A stretch of 64,000 bases of DNA from Gemmatimonadota bacterium (GTDB lineage Bacteria > Latescibacterota > UBA2968 > UBA8231). Location: NCBI GenBank assembly GCA_018660835.1, contig JABJJN010000014.1:62001-126000 (forward strand), written 5' to 3'. This document shows positions 54,349-63,203 of the stretch, piece by piece. Under the pieces are notes generated by a model. That model was given only the letters and a program-made list of their open reading frames with translations. It did no database searches and was not told the origin of the DNA. The position numbers and the translations under genes are program-made. Positions within the stretch are counted from its first letter, which is position 1, and each line of letters starts with the position of its first letter.

Positions 54349-54691
54349 CTTCCTTTCTGGGTTTCACGATCTCGAAAGTGGCTCTGCTAACGATAATCGA
54401 GATTGTCTCCGGTCGTGCAAGTAGGGAACGATAAAGACCGCCGCTGCACGGCACATCGGCGATGTATTTCCGCCGCGAGGTCAGACGCCAGGTCCGGACC
54501 TTCGTCGAAGATACCCCTCGCCGACTGTCCCGTCGTCATGCTGGATTGCCGTAGCCGGCGAAAGCACCGAGCTTGTCGTCACCGAAATCGACAGTGGGCA
54601 GGCGCGATCCGTGGCAAAGGATTGTCAACCCCCCCTCACGGTCGGCAGATGGACCTGGCGAGTGCCGAAGTCCGGGAGATAATATTGAGTG
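54349..54691. promoter_or_regulatory. Intergenic region between copZ and the oxidoreductase gene
   Basis: 343 bases without a convincing gene. On the minus strand TTGCAC (54420-54415) and GATTAT (54398-54393), separated by 16 bp, could be the copZ-copA promoter, giving a leader of roughly 40 bases. No classical CueR or CsoR operator was recognised. On the plus strand GGGAG at 54674-54678 is the ribosome site of the next gene. Small open frames here look non-coding. Confidence 0.35.
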
Positions 54692-55852
54692 ATGAGTGAA
54701 TTACGAATCGGTATCGCTGGCCTGAGTGGCCGTGGACTGCATTGGATCCGATTGATGCAGAAGTTGAAGGGATACAGGATTACGGCGCTCTGCGACCTCA
54801 GACAGGAAGCTCTCGACGACGGCCTCGCTGCCGTGGATGGGGAGGACGAACAGGCATGCTTCCGCGACTACGAAGAGTTCTTGAATTTCGACGGTATGGA
54901 TGCTGTCGCCCTTGTCGTGCGCAGCGAGTACCAGGGCGCTCTGGCCGCCCAGGCGCTGGAGGCCGGTAAGCATGTGAGCGCCGAGGTGCCGGCAGCGCAC
55001 AGTATGGACGAATGCTGGCGCATTGTTCTGGCACAGGAGCGCAGCGGTAAAGTCTATCACCTGGCGGAGCAGTGTCGCTACGCCGGCTACCTCGACAAGT
55101 GGCAGGAACTCGTCCGCAGCGGCGATCTAGGTGACGTGACCTATGCGGAAGGGCAATACCTGCACTACTACACCCGCTGCATGTTTCAGGACCCGCACAG
55201 CGGGGCGCTCTTCGGTGTCGATCGACTGCCGGAATTTCCCGACGCAGTGGCTGCCTGGGTCAACCGAATGCCACCGATTCACTACGTCGTCCACGATCTC
55301 AGCCCGCTCCTGCGAGTTCTTGACGATCGCGTCGTCGAAGTGATTGGCATGAGTACGGATTCGCCCAGCCGCGCCCATCCAGAGATCCTTTCTCCCGATA
55401 TGCAGGTTGCCCTGATGAAGACCGAGAAGGGCGCGATGTTGCGTCTTGCGGCGAGTTTCGCCCAGCCGCATCCCGAGAACGACACGCACTGGCAGCAGGT
55501 AATCGGCACGAAAGGGTGTGTCGAGTGGCGTCGCGCCTTGGACGATGTGCCGCGCCTCTGGCTGGCGGATGGTGAAGCGCGCGACAAGCAGCCGCAGACC
55601 TGGGGCTTTTCGAAGGACCAGGAACCGGAAGAGGCGAAAGGTTCCGGGCATTGGAATCTCGATTTCTACGTCCACGCGGCTTTTCGCGATGCAGTACTGT
55701 ATGACCAGTCGCTTGAATTCGACGTGTACAAGGCAATGGATGTTGCCGCGCCATCCATCCTGGCCGCCGACTCCATCGACCAGGACAGTCGCAAGCTCGA
55801 GGTGCCCGATTTTCGGCCGAATGCCAATCGAAAGAAGGGCGAGGCGCCGTGA
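54692..55852 (+). CDS. Gfo/Idh/MocA family oxidoreductase with altered EKP motif
   Basis: 386 residues from the ATG at 54692; a GTG three bases before it has better spacing to GGGAG. Rossmann motif RIGIAGLSGRGLHW (NAD(P) binding). The motif after GKHV reads AEVP where EKP is usual, so the catalytic Lys is missing. The C-terminal beta-sheet domain is present (VEVIGMSTDSPSR, VALMKTEKGAMLRLAASF, IGTKGCVEWRR). It may therefore be a non-dehydrogenase member or use another residue. The next gene begins at its stop (GTGA). Confidence 0.85.
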   Translation: MSELRIGIAGLSGRGLHWIRLMQKLKGYRITALCDLRQEALDDGLAAVDGEDEQACFRDYEEFLNFDGMDAVALVVRSEYQGALAAQALEAGKHVSAEVPAAHSMDECWRIVLAQERSGKVYHLAEQCRYAGYLDKWQELVRSGDLGDVTYAEGQYLHYYTRCMFQDPHSGALFGVDRLPEFPDAVAAWVNRMPPIHYVVHDLSPLLRVLDDRVVEVIGMSTDSPSRAHPEILSPDMQVALMKTEKGAMLRLAASFAQPHPENDTHWQQVIGTKGCVEWRRALDDVPRLWLADGEARDKQPQTWGFSKDQEPEEAKGSGHWNLDFYVHAAFRDAVLYDQSLEFDVYKAMDVAAPSILAADSIDQDSRKLEVPDFRPNANRKKGEAP

Positions 55853-57561
55853 GTTTCGCGATCATCAACGACCGGGCGGCACTGTCCGATTACCTGCAGG
55901 AAGTCTTCTCAACCTGGGGATTACCGCTGTGCCGGCCAATCGCAGTTGCCGATGTCGATGCGCTCGAGCCTGTCACGACGCCTGTGCTGATCCTGCCGGC
56001 GGGCTCAGACGTGGACGCCGCTGTTGAGTTCGCGGCGCGTGGCGGCATCGTCGTGACCATGCTGCCGCAGGGTGCTGTCGCCGCGGCGGCGGGGCTGCAG
56101 CGAGGCACTGACAAGGAGACACCCTTGCGTTTGCGTGTCGTCAGTGAACCCTTGACCGGACTCGCCGGTGAACTGCTGCCGATCGTCGGCAGGGCCGCAA
56201 ATTTCAGTCGCATCGACGATGACGTGCGGGTGCTGGCGTATCTGACGGTTCCCGGTAGCTTCGACGGCGAGTGTGTCGGCATCACCGAGCGCCGCATCGG
56301 CGACGGACTCATCGTGGCCTTCGCCTTTGACCTGCCGCATACGCTCATGATGCTGCGCCAGGGAGATCCGGCCAAGGCCGATGTCATTCCACCGGGCGAT
56401 AACAGGCATCGTGCTTCACATCTCGTCTGTGACCTCGGCGACACGGACGCTGGCTGGATTCCTTTTACGGATCTTCTCAGCCGGCTGTTGGTCGATCTGC
56501 TGCTGCGCAGGGTTCATCTGCCGCTGCCACTGTTCGATCATCTGCCGGACGGTGCCTCCGGCGTTGTGCTGTATTCCGGCGACGAAGATCGAGCCGATGT
56601 CTCCGCCAACGATACAGAGTTTGAGGCGGTGACCGCCGCCGATGGTCGGATGAATCTGTACATCATTCCCGAAAATACCCAGAGCAGCCCGGCGGACACC
56701 GCGAGATATCGGCAGCATCATGACCTGGGTCCGCATGTCGACCTCGTGCCACATGCCGATAAGTCGATCGACGAACGACTCGCCGAGTTCGAGCGCCAGG
56801 TGAATCTGTTCCGAGAGAAATTCCAGGTCACGCCGCTGACGGCGCGCAATCACAACCTGATGTGGGTAGGCTACACGGAGCTCGCCGAACTGCAGGCGAG
56901 GCTCGGTATCCGCATGGAGTCTAATTTCATCTGCGGCGCTACTTACTTGCGGAGCTTTGACACGGCCCCATACTCGGGTTACGGGGCCGGTATGCCCATG
57001 CGCTTCTGCCGGACGGACGGTCAGCTGATCGAACTCTTTCAGCAGCACTTCCAACTGGAAGACGACTGCCATTTCAGCGATGACATTGCCTATTCGACGA
57101 AGTTCACGCCGGCACTCTACGAGGCGCACCTCAATCGATGTTTGGATGATATAACGCGCCGCTTTCAGATCCCATATGGAGCCAACCTACATCCGTCCAA
57201 CTGGGTCAGGTTTTCTGCCACCCAGGGTGAGACTCTCCTTCGTCGCGCCGCCGCCTACGGCCTGCCGATCTGGTCGTTCGATCAGTGGTGCACGTTCTGG
57301 TGCGCGCGCGACACCTGGACCTTCGCGGACATTCAATGGGATGGCGTGACGCTGTCCTTCCGGGTCGCGGGCGATGCGGCGCTACCGGGACTGGAGGTCA
57401 ATCTGCCAGAGGAATACGGTGGCGCGACGCTTGGAGATGTCGCCATCGATGGGGTCCCCGTCACCACGACGGCGGTATCTCGTTTCGGCACCATGCGCGC
57501 GCAGATTCGTCTGCCCGATGGTGTCGCCGAGGCTGGTGTGACCGCGAGGTACCGCTCGTAG
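55849..57561 (+). CDS. Polysaccharide-deacetylase-like protein with an N-terminal amidotransferase-like region
   Basis: 570 residues, GTG start overlapping the oxidoreductase stop. Residues 1-185 resemble a class-I-amidotransferase-like flavodoxin fold without catalytic Cys (LILPAGSDVDAAVEFAARGG). Residues 235-470 look like a divergent NodB/deacetylase barrel: VVLYSGDEDRADVSANDTEF at the metal-Asp position, LTARNHNLMWVGYTELAELQ, RLGIRMESNFICGATYLRSF and NLHPSNWVRF with a His. A beta-sandwich follows to the end. It probably acts on a saccharide; exact activity unknown. No signal peptide. Confidence 0.65.
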   Translation: MSFAIINDRAALSDYLQEVFSTWGLPLCRPIAVADVDALEPVTTPVLILPAGSDVDAAVEFAARGGIVVTMLPQGAVAAAAGLQRGTDKETPLRLRVVSEPLTGLAGELLPIVGRAANFSRIDDDVRVLAYLTVPGSFDGECVGITERRIGDGLIVAFAFDLPHTLMMLRQGDPAKADVIPPGDNRHRASHLVCDLGDTDAGWIPFTDLLSRLLVDLLLRRVHLPLPLFDHLPDGASGVVLYSGDEDRADVSANDTEFEAVTAADGRMNLYIIPENTQSSPADTARYRQHHDLGPHVDLVPHADKSIDERLAEFERQVNLFREKFQVTPLTARNHNLMWVGYTELAELQARLGIRMESNFICGATYLRSFDTAPYSGYGAGMPMRFCRTDGQLIELFQQHFQLEDDCHFSDDIAYSTKFTPALYEAHLNRCLDDITRRFQIPYGANLHPSNWVRFSATQGETLLRRAAAYGLPIWSFDQWCTFWCARDTWTFADIQWDGVTLSFRVAGDAALPGLEVNLPEEYGGATLGDVAIDGVPVTTTAVSRFGTMRAQIRLPDGVAEAGVTARYRS

Positions 57562-57679
57562 CGTGCACTGAACCGACGGCGGACCCTACGTCCCGTTACC
57601 AGAGGGGCCTGATTGCGCATGCGAGACCGTGCACCCAACCTGATCTACATCGCCTGCCACACCTACACCAGACTCACTG

Positions 57680-58516
57680 CTAGACGCTCGACGCGATCGC
57701 ACCTCTCCAGAACTCTTCTGTGAACTCATCCAACTTCTGTGCCGCTGACGCCGGCATCGTTCTCCACGCCCTCGTCTGCGCCCTTGCAGCCGCTACGACT
57801 CCCACGATCTGGGTGTCCACCTCCCGCAAGTGCTCCGCCTTCTTCTCCTCGTCTGCCTCCGCGGCAGCACGTGACAGGCAGTAGATCCCCCTCAGTAGTT
57901 TGAGCTGAGACGCCACACAGCGCGATTCGGCTTCCATATCCGCTTGGCCCGTCTCTTCTGCCAGAGCTGTGCATCGTTCCGCCGCGCGGATTCTCTCCTC
58001 GAAGCTCTCCTCGTCCGGAAACTCCGCCAGTCCCGGCGCCTTCCCCAGCTGCAGCGCCTCGTCGTTGCGGACCGCATCGGCCATATCCGCCAGATCGTTC
58101 ATCGCCAGCAGGACAGCCGCTTCAATCGGCAGCATTTCCTCGATCCATCGAACGGCCTCTTCGATCTGCGCGTCCTGGCGGCTCGTTGCCCATGCACGAA
58201 TGAAATCTGCCGCCTCTCTTCCTTTGGCGTTCCAGAACCATGCCAGCATGGAAACGTGGAAGTCACAGAGGCGCCGCTCGACTTCTCCCTTCTCTTCGCC
58301 GCCGGCATTAACCGACGAGGGATTGTACCGAACCATGGTATTCCAGTCCGTCATCTGTGGATCCCAGGAGACGGTGACTGTCTTTGCCTCCTCCGCCGTT
58401 GTCACCTGCTCGACGCCAGTCGGTTCCGATGCGGGCGCCTCTGGTTCACGAAATAGCGGGACCCTCGCGAGATTCCAAGATGAACCGCCCCTCAAATTGC
58501 TCTCCCTATGGACCAT
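57680..58516 (-). CDS. Helical protein of unknown function preceded by a copper-chaperone remnant
   Basis: Up to 278 residues from the ATG at 58516. Residues 34-62 (GVEQVTTAEEAKTVTVSWDP and on) nearly match residues 29-57 of the copper chaperone at 54139, but the half with CxxC is absent. The rest (about 75-278) is a charged, all-helical region rich in Ala and Glu (GREAADFIRAWATSRQDAQI, AVRWIEEMLPIEAAVLLAMN), with no signal peptide and no recognised family. The native start may be a later ATG (Met55 or Met61), with the first part being captured sequence. Confidence 0.6.
   Translation of the reverse strand: MVHRESNLRGGSSWNLARVPLFREPEAPASEPTGVEQVTTAEEAKTVTVSWDPQMTDWNTMVRYNPSSVNAGGEEKGEVERRLCDFHVSMLAWFWNAKGREAADFIRAWATSRQDAQIEEAVRWIEEMLPIEAAVLLAMNDLADMADAVRNDEALQLGKAPGLAEFPDEESFEERIRAAERCTALAEETGQADMEAESRCVASQLKLLRGIYCLSRAAAEADEEKKAEHLREVDTQIVGVVAAARAQTRAWRTMPASAAQKLDEFTEEFWRGAIASSV
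58331..58417 (-). repeat. Partial duplicate of the copZ gene
   Basis: This 87-base stretch encodes 29 residues closely similar to those encoded at 54178-54264 in copZ, in the same orientation and in frame within the unknown gene. The DNA is also visibly alike (shared GACGGTGAC and CCTC-TCCGCCGT blocks). It ends before the metal-binding Cys motif, so it cannot bind copper as copZ does. Confidence 0.7.
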
Positions 58517-58691
58517 TGTCGTTTTCCGTAACCGATTTCAATTACAAACACTTAAGCTACCTATCGTATCCATATTTCTACATTGGCATCGGCATTGCAT
58601 AGACGATTGCGCCTGGATAACAGACGTGCGATCCCGGGGGGGATTCAGTCTTATAGTCGGGCAGGTGCAGGCTCGTTGGTAGGATGGGACC

Positions 58692-60002
58692 ATGATCACA
58701 GTTCTAACTGCGCGTAACCCGCTGGTGACCCTCGCCATGCTGTGGGCCCTGGCCTGGACCGGCTGCGGTGACACAAGTTCCAAGTCTCCCACAGCGATCG
58801 GCGGTGATCCCAGTGGGAGCAGCAGTCCAGACAACAACACCTCAGCCCCGACACAGAATCCCCCGGCCGATTCGGGCCCTTCCGACGACTCTGGGTCCTC
58901 CGTCGATTCCGGGACATCCACTGAGACTGACCAGCCGCTGGGCCCCCGAATCTTCGATCTCGGTGTCGAAGTGGGCACGCATCCCGGTATGGAAGGTGCC
59001 CTCTTCGATGTCATCGATTTTCCGCAGAATGAGATTCTCACCGTCCTCGCACCCGATGCGATCCCTGCCATTACCGATCCCGTCATGCTGTCTCCGGATC
59101 GGGTCAACTATCTATCCGGCCGCGATATGGTTTTTGGTGTCGTCATCGATGGCGACGCACGCGCCTATCCTCACAACATCGGCTGGTGGCATGAGATCGT
59201 GAATGATGTCGTCGGCGGCCGCCCGATCTGCGTGACCTTCTGCCCCCTCACAGGCACGGGCCTCGTCTATGATGGCGTGGACACCAACGGCGATCGCCTG
59301 GAATTGGGTGTCTCCGGGCTTCTTTACAACACCAACCTGGTGATGTTCAACCGCAGTGAGCCACGCTCCTTGTATCCACAGATCTTCTCAACTGCCATGT
59401 TCGGCGATCGGCAGGGCCACACCCTCGATCTGCTGCCCGTCGTTGAGACCACGTGGGACACCTGGAAGCGGATGTATCCGCAGACGAAGGTGATGGCGAA
59501 GGGCTCGTATTCACTGTCTCGCTACAGCGATTATCCCTATGGCGACTATCGATCCAATGATGGCAACTTTCTGTTTCCTCTGCGCCCCACCCTCGCCACA
59601 AATCCCAACTCACAGACGCTGCGCCACGGCACAAAGGACCGCGTCCTCGGTTTGCGCATTGATGGTGATGCGATTGCCTTTCCCTTCGACCAGATGGGCG
59701 ACCGACAGATCATACACGTGACGATGGGAGGTCTTGATGTTGCCGTCGCTTGGGACGCGGCATCCCGGATGGCCATCCCCTATTCGCGTCAGGTCGCCGG
59801 TCAGGTGTTGAACTTCGACGTCGTTGAAGAAGGCTTCCCCTTCTCCATGCGTGATCAGGAAACGGGTACTCTGTGGGACATCCGCGGACTCGCTGTGGAA
59901 GGCGAATTGGCAGGCGAACGACTGGCACAACTACCCGCCCACAACGCCATGTGGTTTGCGTGGGTCACGTTCTGGCCAAACACCGAGGTGTGGTCTCCTT
60001 GA
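58692..60002 (+). CDS. DUF3179 lipoprotein
   Basis: 436 residues. Signal with lipobox WTGC, then a Ser/Pro/Asp/Thr-rich linker (27-80) that lets the domain extend from the membrane. The rest is DUF3179: SGRDMVFGVVIDGDARAYPH, NDVVGGRPICVTFCPLTGTG, GLLYNTNLVMFNRSEPRSLY, and the closing PAHNAMWFAWVTFWPNTEV. Function of the family is unknown; the two Cys of CVTFC are conserved in it. The upstream 175 bases contain an AT-rich patch at 58517-58600 likely to hold divergent promoters. Confidence 0.92.
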   Translation: MITVLTARNPLVTLAMLWALAWTGCGDTSSKSPTAIGGDPSGSSSPDNNTSAPTQNPPADSGPSDDSGSSVDSGTSTETDQPLGPRIFDLGVEVGTHPGMEGALFDVIDFPQNEILTVLAPDAIPAITDPVMLSPDRVNYLSGRDMVFGVVIDGDARAYPHNIGWWHEIVNDVVGGRPICVTFCPLTGTGLVYDGVDTNGDRLELGVSGLLYNTNLVMFNRSEPRSLYPQIFSTAMFGDRQGHTLDLLPVVETTWDTWKRMYPQTKVMAKGSYSLSRYSDYPYGDYRSNDGNFLFPLRPTLATNPNSQTLRHGTKDRVLGLRIDGDAIAFPFDQMGDRQIIHVTMGGLDVAVAWDAASRMAIPYSRQVAGQVLNFDVVEEGFPFSMRDQETGTLWDIRGLAVEGELAGERLAQLPAHNAMWFAWVTFWPNTEVWSP

Positions 60003-60069
60003 GACTATTGCCACGGTTTCATCCCTCCCATAGCATCTGGGTCAGGTGCTCTCCCTCAACCCAATTTGT

Positions 60070-60088
60070 CATCCCTTTAACAGGGATG
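60070..60088 (+). promoter_or_regulatory. Hairpin abutting the ribosome site of the VOC gene
   Basis: CATCCC-TTTAACA-GGGATG forms a 6-bp stem whose last base is the first G of the GGAGG ribosome site (60088-60092). In mRNA it may place or mask the ribosome site. It has no T tail, so a terminator for the DUF3179 gene is less likely. Confidence 0.35.
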
Positions 60089-60101
60089 GAGGATGAAATC
60101 C

Positions 60102-60875
60102 ATGCCCGAACGCAGTGAGTACCTCCCCGGCACCTTCAGCTGGATCGATTGTGCGACAACCGATCAAGAGGGAGCCAAGGCCTTCTATAGCAGCCTCTTT
60201 GGTTGGAGTTTCATGGACATGCCCGTGCCCGAGGGCGGCACCTATAGCATGGCTATGTTGAAAGACAAGCCCGTCGCCGGCCTGTTTACCAAACCACCCG
60301 AGATGCCGGCACCACCGCACTGGTCGAGTTACGTCTCCGTCGAAGACGCGGATGCGACCGCAGCGAGGGCCAAAGAGCTTGGTGGCCAATTGCTGGCCGA
60401 ACCCTTCGATGTGATGGATGCAGGTCGTATGGCCGTAATCCAGGATGGCGAAGGAGCCGTCGTCTCCATCTGGCAGCCAAAACAGAACACCGGTGCCGGG
60501 CTGGTGAATGAACATGGCACGTTGTGCTGGAACGAGCTGATGTCAAACGATCCGGAAGCGGCCCAGACCTTCTATACGGCCCTCTTCAGCTGGACACCGG
60601 AACCCTTCCAAGACAACTACACCATTATGAATGTCAACGACCGCGGCAATGGTGGCATCATGAAAATCGGACCTGAGATGGGAGAGATTCCGCCCCATTG
60701 GGGAGTGATTTTCGCCTCCGACGATGTCGACGCGAGTGTCGAGTTGGTCACCGGCGCTGGTGGCAGTGTCATCGTGCCTGCCTTCGACACACCTCCCGTC
60801 GGCCGAGTCGCCGTCGTCGCCGATCCGCAAGGTGCTGCTTTCAGTATGATCACGCTAGCTGGGCCCGCGGACTAA
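60102..60875 (+). CDS. VOC superfamily protein with two glyoxalase-like domains
   Basis: 257 residues from the ATG at 60102, nine bases after GGAGG; the ATG at 60093 is in contact with that site and less likely. Two VOC domains: residues 8-120 (GTFSWIDCATTDQEGAKAFY to GAVVSIWQ) and 133-255 (GTLCWNELMSNDPEAAQTFY to GAAFSMITL). This two-domain form is widespread in actinobacteria and other soil or marine bacteria as an uncharacterised lyase/dioxygenase-like protein. Cytosolic. Substrate unknown. Confidence 0.92.
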   Translation: MPERSEYLPGTFSWIDCATTDQEGAKAFYSSLFGWSFMDMPVPEGGTYSMAMLKDKPVAGLFTKPPEMPAPPHWSSYVSVEDADATAARAKELGGQLLAEPFDVMDAGRMAVIQDGEGAVVSIWQPKQNTGAGLVNEHGTLCWNELMSNDPEAAQTFYTALFSWTPEPFQDNYTIMNVNDRGNGGIMKIGPEMGEIPPHWGVIFASDDVDASVELVTGAGGSVIVPAFDTPPVGRVAVVADPQGAAFSMITLAGPAD

Positions 60876-60924
60876 GGACTCGTGACAGCTGCGTTACGTC
60901 AGCTGTACCACAACTCTTCAGATG

Positions 60925-60956
60925 TCAGGCCGATCGCCTCTGAGCGATCGGCCTGA
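60925..60956. terminator. Bidirectional terminator-like hairpin
   Basis: TCAGGCCGATCGC and its complement form a 13-bp perfect stem with a 6-base loop between the convergent VOC and esterase-like genes. The flanks are only weakly T-rich (AGTTCGTTCT on the plus side), so it may need a factor. Confidence 0.65.
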
Positions 60957-61055
60957 GTTCGTTCTACCCTCGAGCCTTGTCAGGGCTGCGCGAATCCCAA
61001 ACGGCGTGGCGAGACGCCTGCGCCCTCGCCACGCAACCGCAACTCGTGCCGAGCC

Positions 61056-62996
61056 CTATTTCTGCGTTGCTGCAAGTAGCTGAGCGAGGCTGGCCCGCTT
61101 GGGAGAGGTTCGTAGTGTTTTCGGGAAGAGGGGTCGATCGACTGGGCGGACGCCGAAGAGGCGTCCCGTTCCCTTGCCAGCCAGCTGCGCCAGACCTGCA
61201 ATCCCACCTGAGCCCAGCAGCAATGGCACATAGGCACGCTTCGCCCATGTTGCCGGAGCGCGCAGATCGCCGCCACCCAGATCAGCAACCAATGGCCCTG
61301 CCTGGGTCTGTGAATGCAGAAAGGACCAGACGGCATAGGTGATGAGTCCCATGTTGCCATCCGCGATGAGAGTCATCGAATCTGGCTGGACGCCTATCTC
61401 GACCTGCGCCATGCGCACCGTCGTCAGGATATCATCAGCCTGATGCATATGGGTCGTCTTGCCATAGGTCGTGGCCAGGTACGTATCCGCCTTGCGATCG
61501 AATTCCTCAGCCGGGGCTGAGCCCTGTTGCCCGAAGAGCAGCGGAATGACCACGCCCCAGCCGTCGTCCATCAGCTTCCGCACAGGCGCAGAAGGTTTGC
61601 CACAGAACGCCGCCCACGCATCCTTTCCCGCCCACTGACGCAAAAGCACCAATGTGCGATTCGCCTTGGTCGCAGGGGGCAGAAAGCGCGCCTGGATGCT
61701 GCTGTCCTGCGAAAAACGTCCGTAAGTGATGCTGTACAGACCGGATCGACTGCCCCGATACTGGTGTCGCGCCGGCTGGCTGCGGATGAGAATGTCTTTC
61801 TTCTCCGGCAACTCAACCTGCAGCACATCGGTTACGTCGGCAGAGCTTGCGGGTTTTCTGTGCAAGTCCTGCCACATGTCGAACAGCTGTTTGGGTCGAC
61901 GGATCGCGTCCTTGTAGGGTGGGATCGGTTTGTCGAAGACGAGCAGCCGCTTGCGAGCAGGCACGGGCGTCTCGGTCTCGCCAACTCTCGCTGTGGGTTT
62001 GGCGCCACCTTTCATCAGCCAACGCACCATCCATGAATACACCGCCTCCCGTGCGCGACGGTTGTAGTTGTGTCCTTCGTCTTGGTAGAAACCATCGATC
62101 GACACGGGCCGCTTGTAGAGGTCGTAGAGCTGGCGCATCGCCGGCAGTTCGCGTTCGCGCATATGATGCGTCCAGTCCCCCGTACAACCCAGCAGCAGCA
62201 TGGGCCGCGGCGCAATCAGACCGGCGTAGTGGAGATTGCTATACTCCAGATGTAGTCCTGGTGCGTTCTCGCAAACACAGCCGCCCTGCATATGGCCCGA
62301 GAGCATGACCGCCGGGGCGGCGACCTTCACCCGCTCGTCCACAGCAGCAAGGAAGTAGGTTTGCGTGCCGCCTCCTGACTCGCCCGTGCAGCCCACACGC
62401 TCTGGATCGATCTCCTTGCGCGACAGCAGATAGTCGAGGGCCTTGATCGAATTGTTGAGCTGCAGACCAAACAGACTTAGACCGAGGGTGTTGGCTGCGC
62501 CCTTTTCGGGCCCACTGAGTAGTGAACGATGAGATATCTGTCTCGTATCGTCGTCGTAGCCGATCATGGAATAGGCGAAGGACGCGAAACCGAGGAGCGC
62601 ACTGTTCATCGCCCGGTGTGGGACTGAGTAGTCGTCCAGAGGGGTGGTGCGCGCATTCATCGCGTGACCATGTGGGTGCAGGATCAGTGGCAGACGCGAT
62701 GTCACCTTCTTGGGCCGATACAGATTACCCGTCAGATAGAGCCCGGGAAGAGTCTCGATGCACAGATTCTCGACGACGAGTCCTTCATGCTCGTAGCGAT
62801 CCACGACACGACCGCGTGCTCTGAAGGCAGCCGTCTGTGCATTCAGACCAGCACACAGCAGAAGATGTCGACGGATCTGCTGCCGCTGCTTCTTCCAGGC
62901 TGCCAGCGTCCCCCAATCGGGAGGGGCCATGGTACTCTGGTAGTTGCGAAATTCGTAGAGTCGGGCGTCGGCGTCTAACATCTGATCGGTGGACAT
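61056..62996 (-). CDS. Acetylxylan-esterase/dipeptidyl-peptidase-like alpha/beta hydrolase
   Basis: 646 residues, no signal peptide. The first hydrolase domain has LILHPHGHAM, nucleophile elbow GCTGESGGGTQ (Ser207), GCTGDWTH (Asp274) and YQDEGHNYN (His309), a full triad. From about residue 420 a second hydrolase-like half follows (RTLVLLRQWAGKDAW, DGWGVVIPLLFGQQ) whose elbow reads IADGNMGLI without Ser, so it is probably inactive. Likely removes acetyl or other acyl groups from saccharides in the cytosol, or is exported by an unseen route. Confidence 0.82.
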   Translation of the reverse strand: MSTDQMLDADARLYEFRNYQSTMAPPDWGTLAAWKKQRQQIRRHLLLCAGLNAQTAAFRARGRVVDRYEHEGLVVENLCIETLPGLYLTGNLYRPKKVTSRLPLILHPHGHAMNARTTPLDDYSVPHRAMNSALLGFASFAYSMIGYDDDTRQISHRSLLSGPEKGAANTLGLSLFGLQLNNSIKALDYLLSRKEIDPERVGCTGESGGGTQTYFLAAVDERVKVAAPAVMLSGHMQGGCVCENAPGLHLEYSNLHYAGLIAPRPMLLLGCTGDWTHHMRERELPAMRQLYDLYKRPVSIDGFYQDEGHNYNRRAREAVYSWMVRWLMKGGAKPTARVGETETPVPARKRLLVFDKPIPPYKDAIRRPKQLFDMWQDLHRKPASSADVTDVLQVELPEKKDILIRSQPARHQYRGSRSGLYSITYGRFSQDSSIQARFLPPATKANRTLVLLRQWAGKDAWAAFCGKPSAPVRKLMDDGWGVVIPLLFGQQGSAPAEEFDRKADTYLATTYGKTTHMHQADDILTTVRMAQVEIGVQPDSMTLIADGNMGLITYAVWSFLHSQTQAGPLVADLGGGDLRAPATWAKRAYVPLLLGSGGIAGLAQLAGKGTGRLFGVRPVDRPLFPKTLRTSPKRASLAQLLAATQK

Positions 62997-63020
62997 GGAT
63001 CACGATCCTCGTTTGGGGCC

Positions 63021-63083
63021 CAGCTGGCGCACAACCGATCGCAGCTGGCGCGAAGCCAATGACAGATGGCGCGAAGACTATGA
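63021..63083. repeat. Three tandem 21-bp imperfect repeats
   Basis: Units 63021-63041, 63042-63062 and 63063-63083 all begin CAG-TGGCGC and vary in the last ten bases; units 2 and 3 share GGCGCGAAG. They lie in the 207-bp divergent space between the esterase-like gene and the DUF2461 gene, otherwise without features. The period is two helical turns. Possible operator array or slippage product. Confidence 0.55.
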
Positions 63084-63203
63084 CACGGCCCCTGTGAACG
63101 CCACCGGCAGCCGAACACCGTTGGCAGAAAAGGGTTGCACGGGGTGTAGGGGTCTAACAGATTCGCTCTCGACAAGCAAACCCATCCTGGAGTCGACAAT
63201 CGC

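Noticed and set aside
54403..54699. 98-codon plus-strand frame before the oxidoreductase gene
   Set aside because: Arg/Ser/Cys-rich random-looking translation, and it covers the probable copZ promoter on the other strand.
63021..63083. CRISPR-like array
   Set aside because: Units are directly adjacent without spacers, only three in number and imperfect. No cas genes are in the window.
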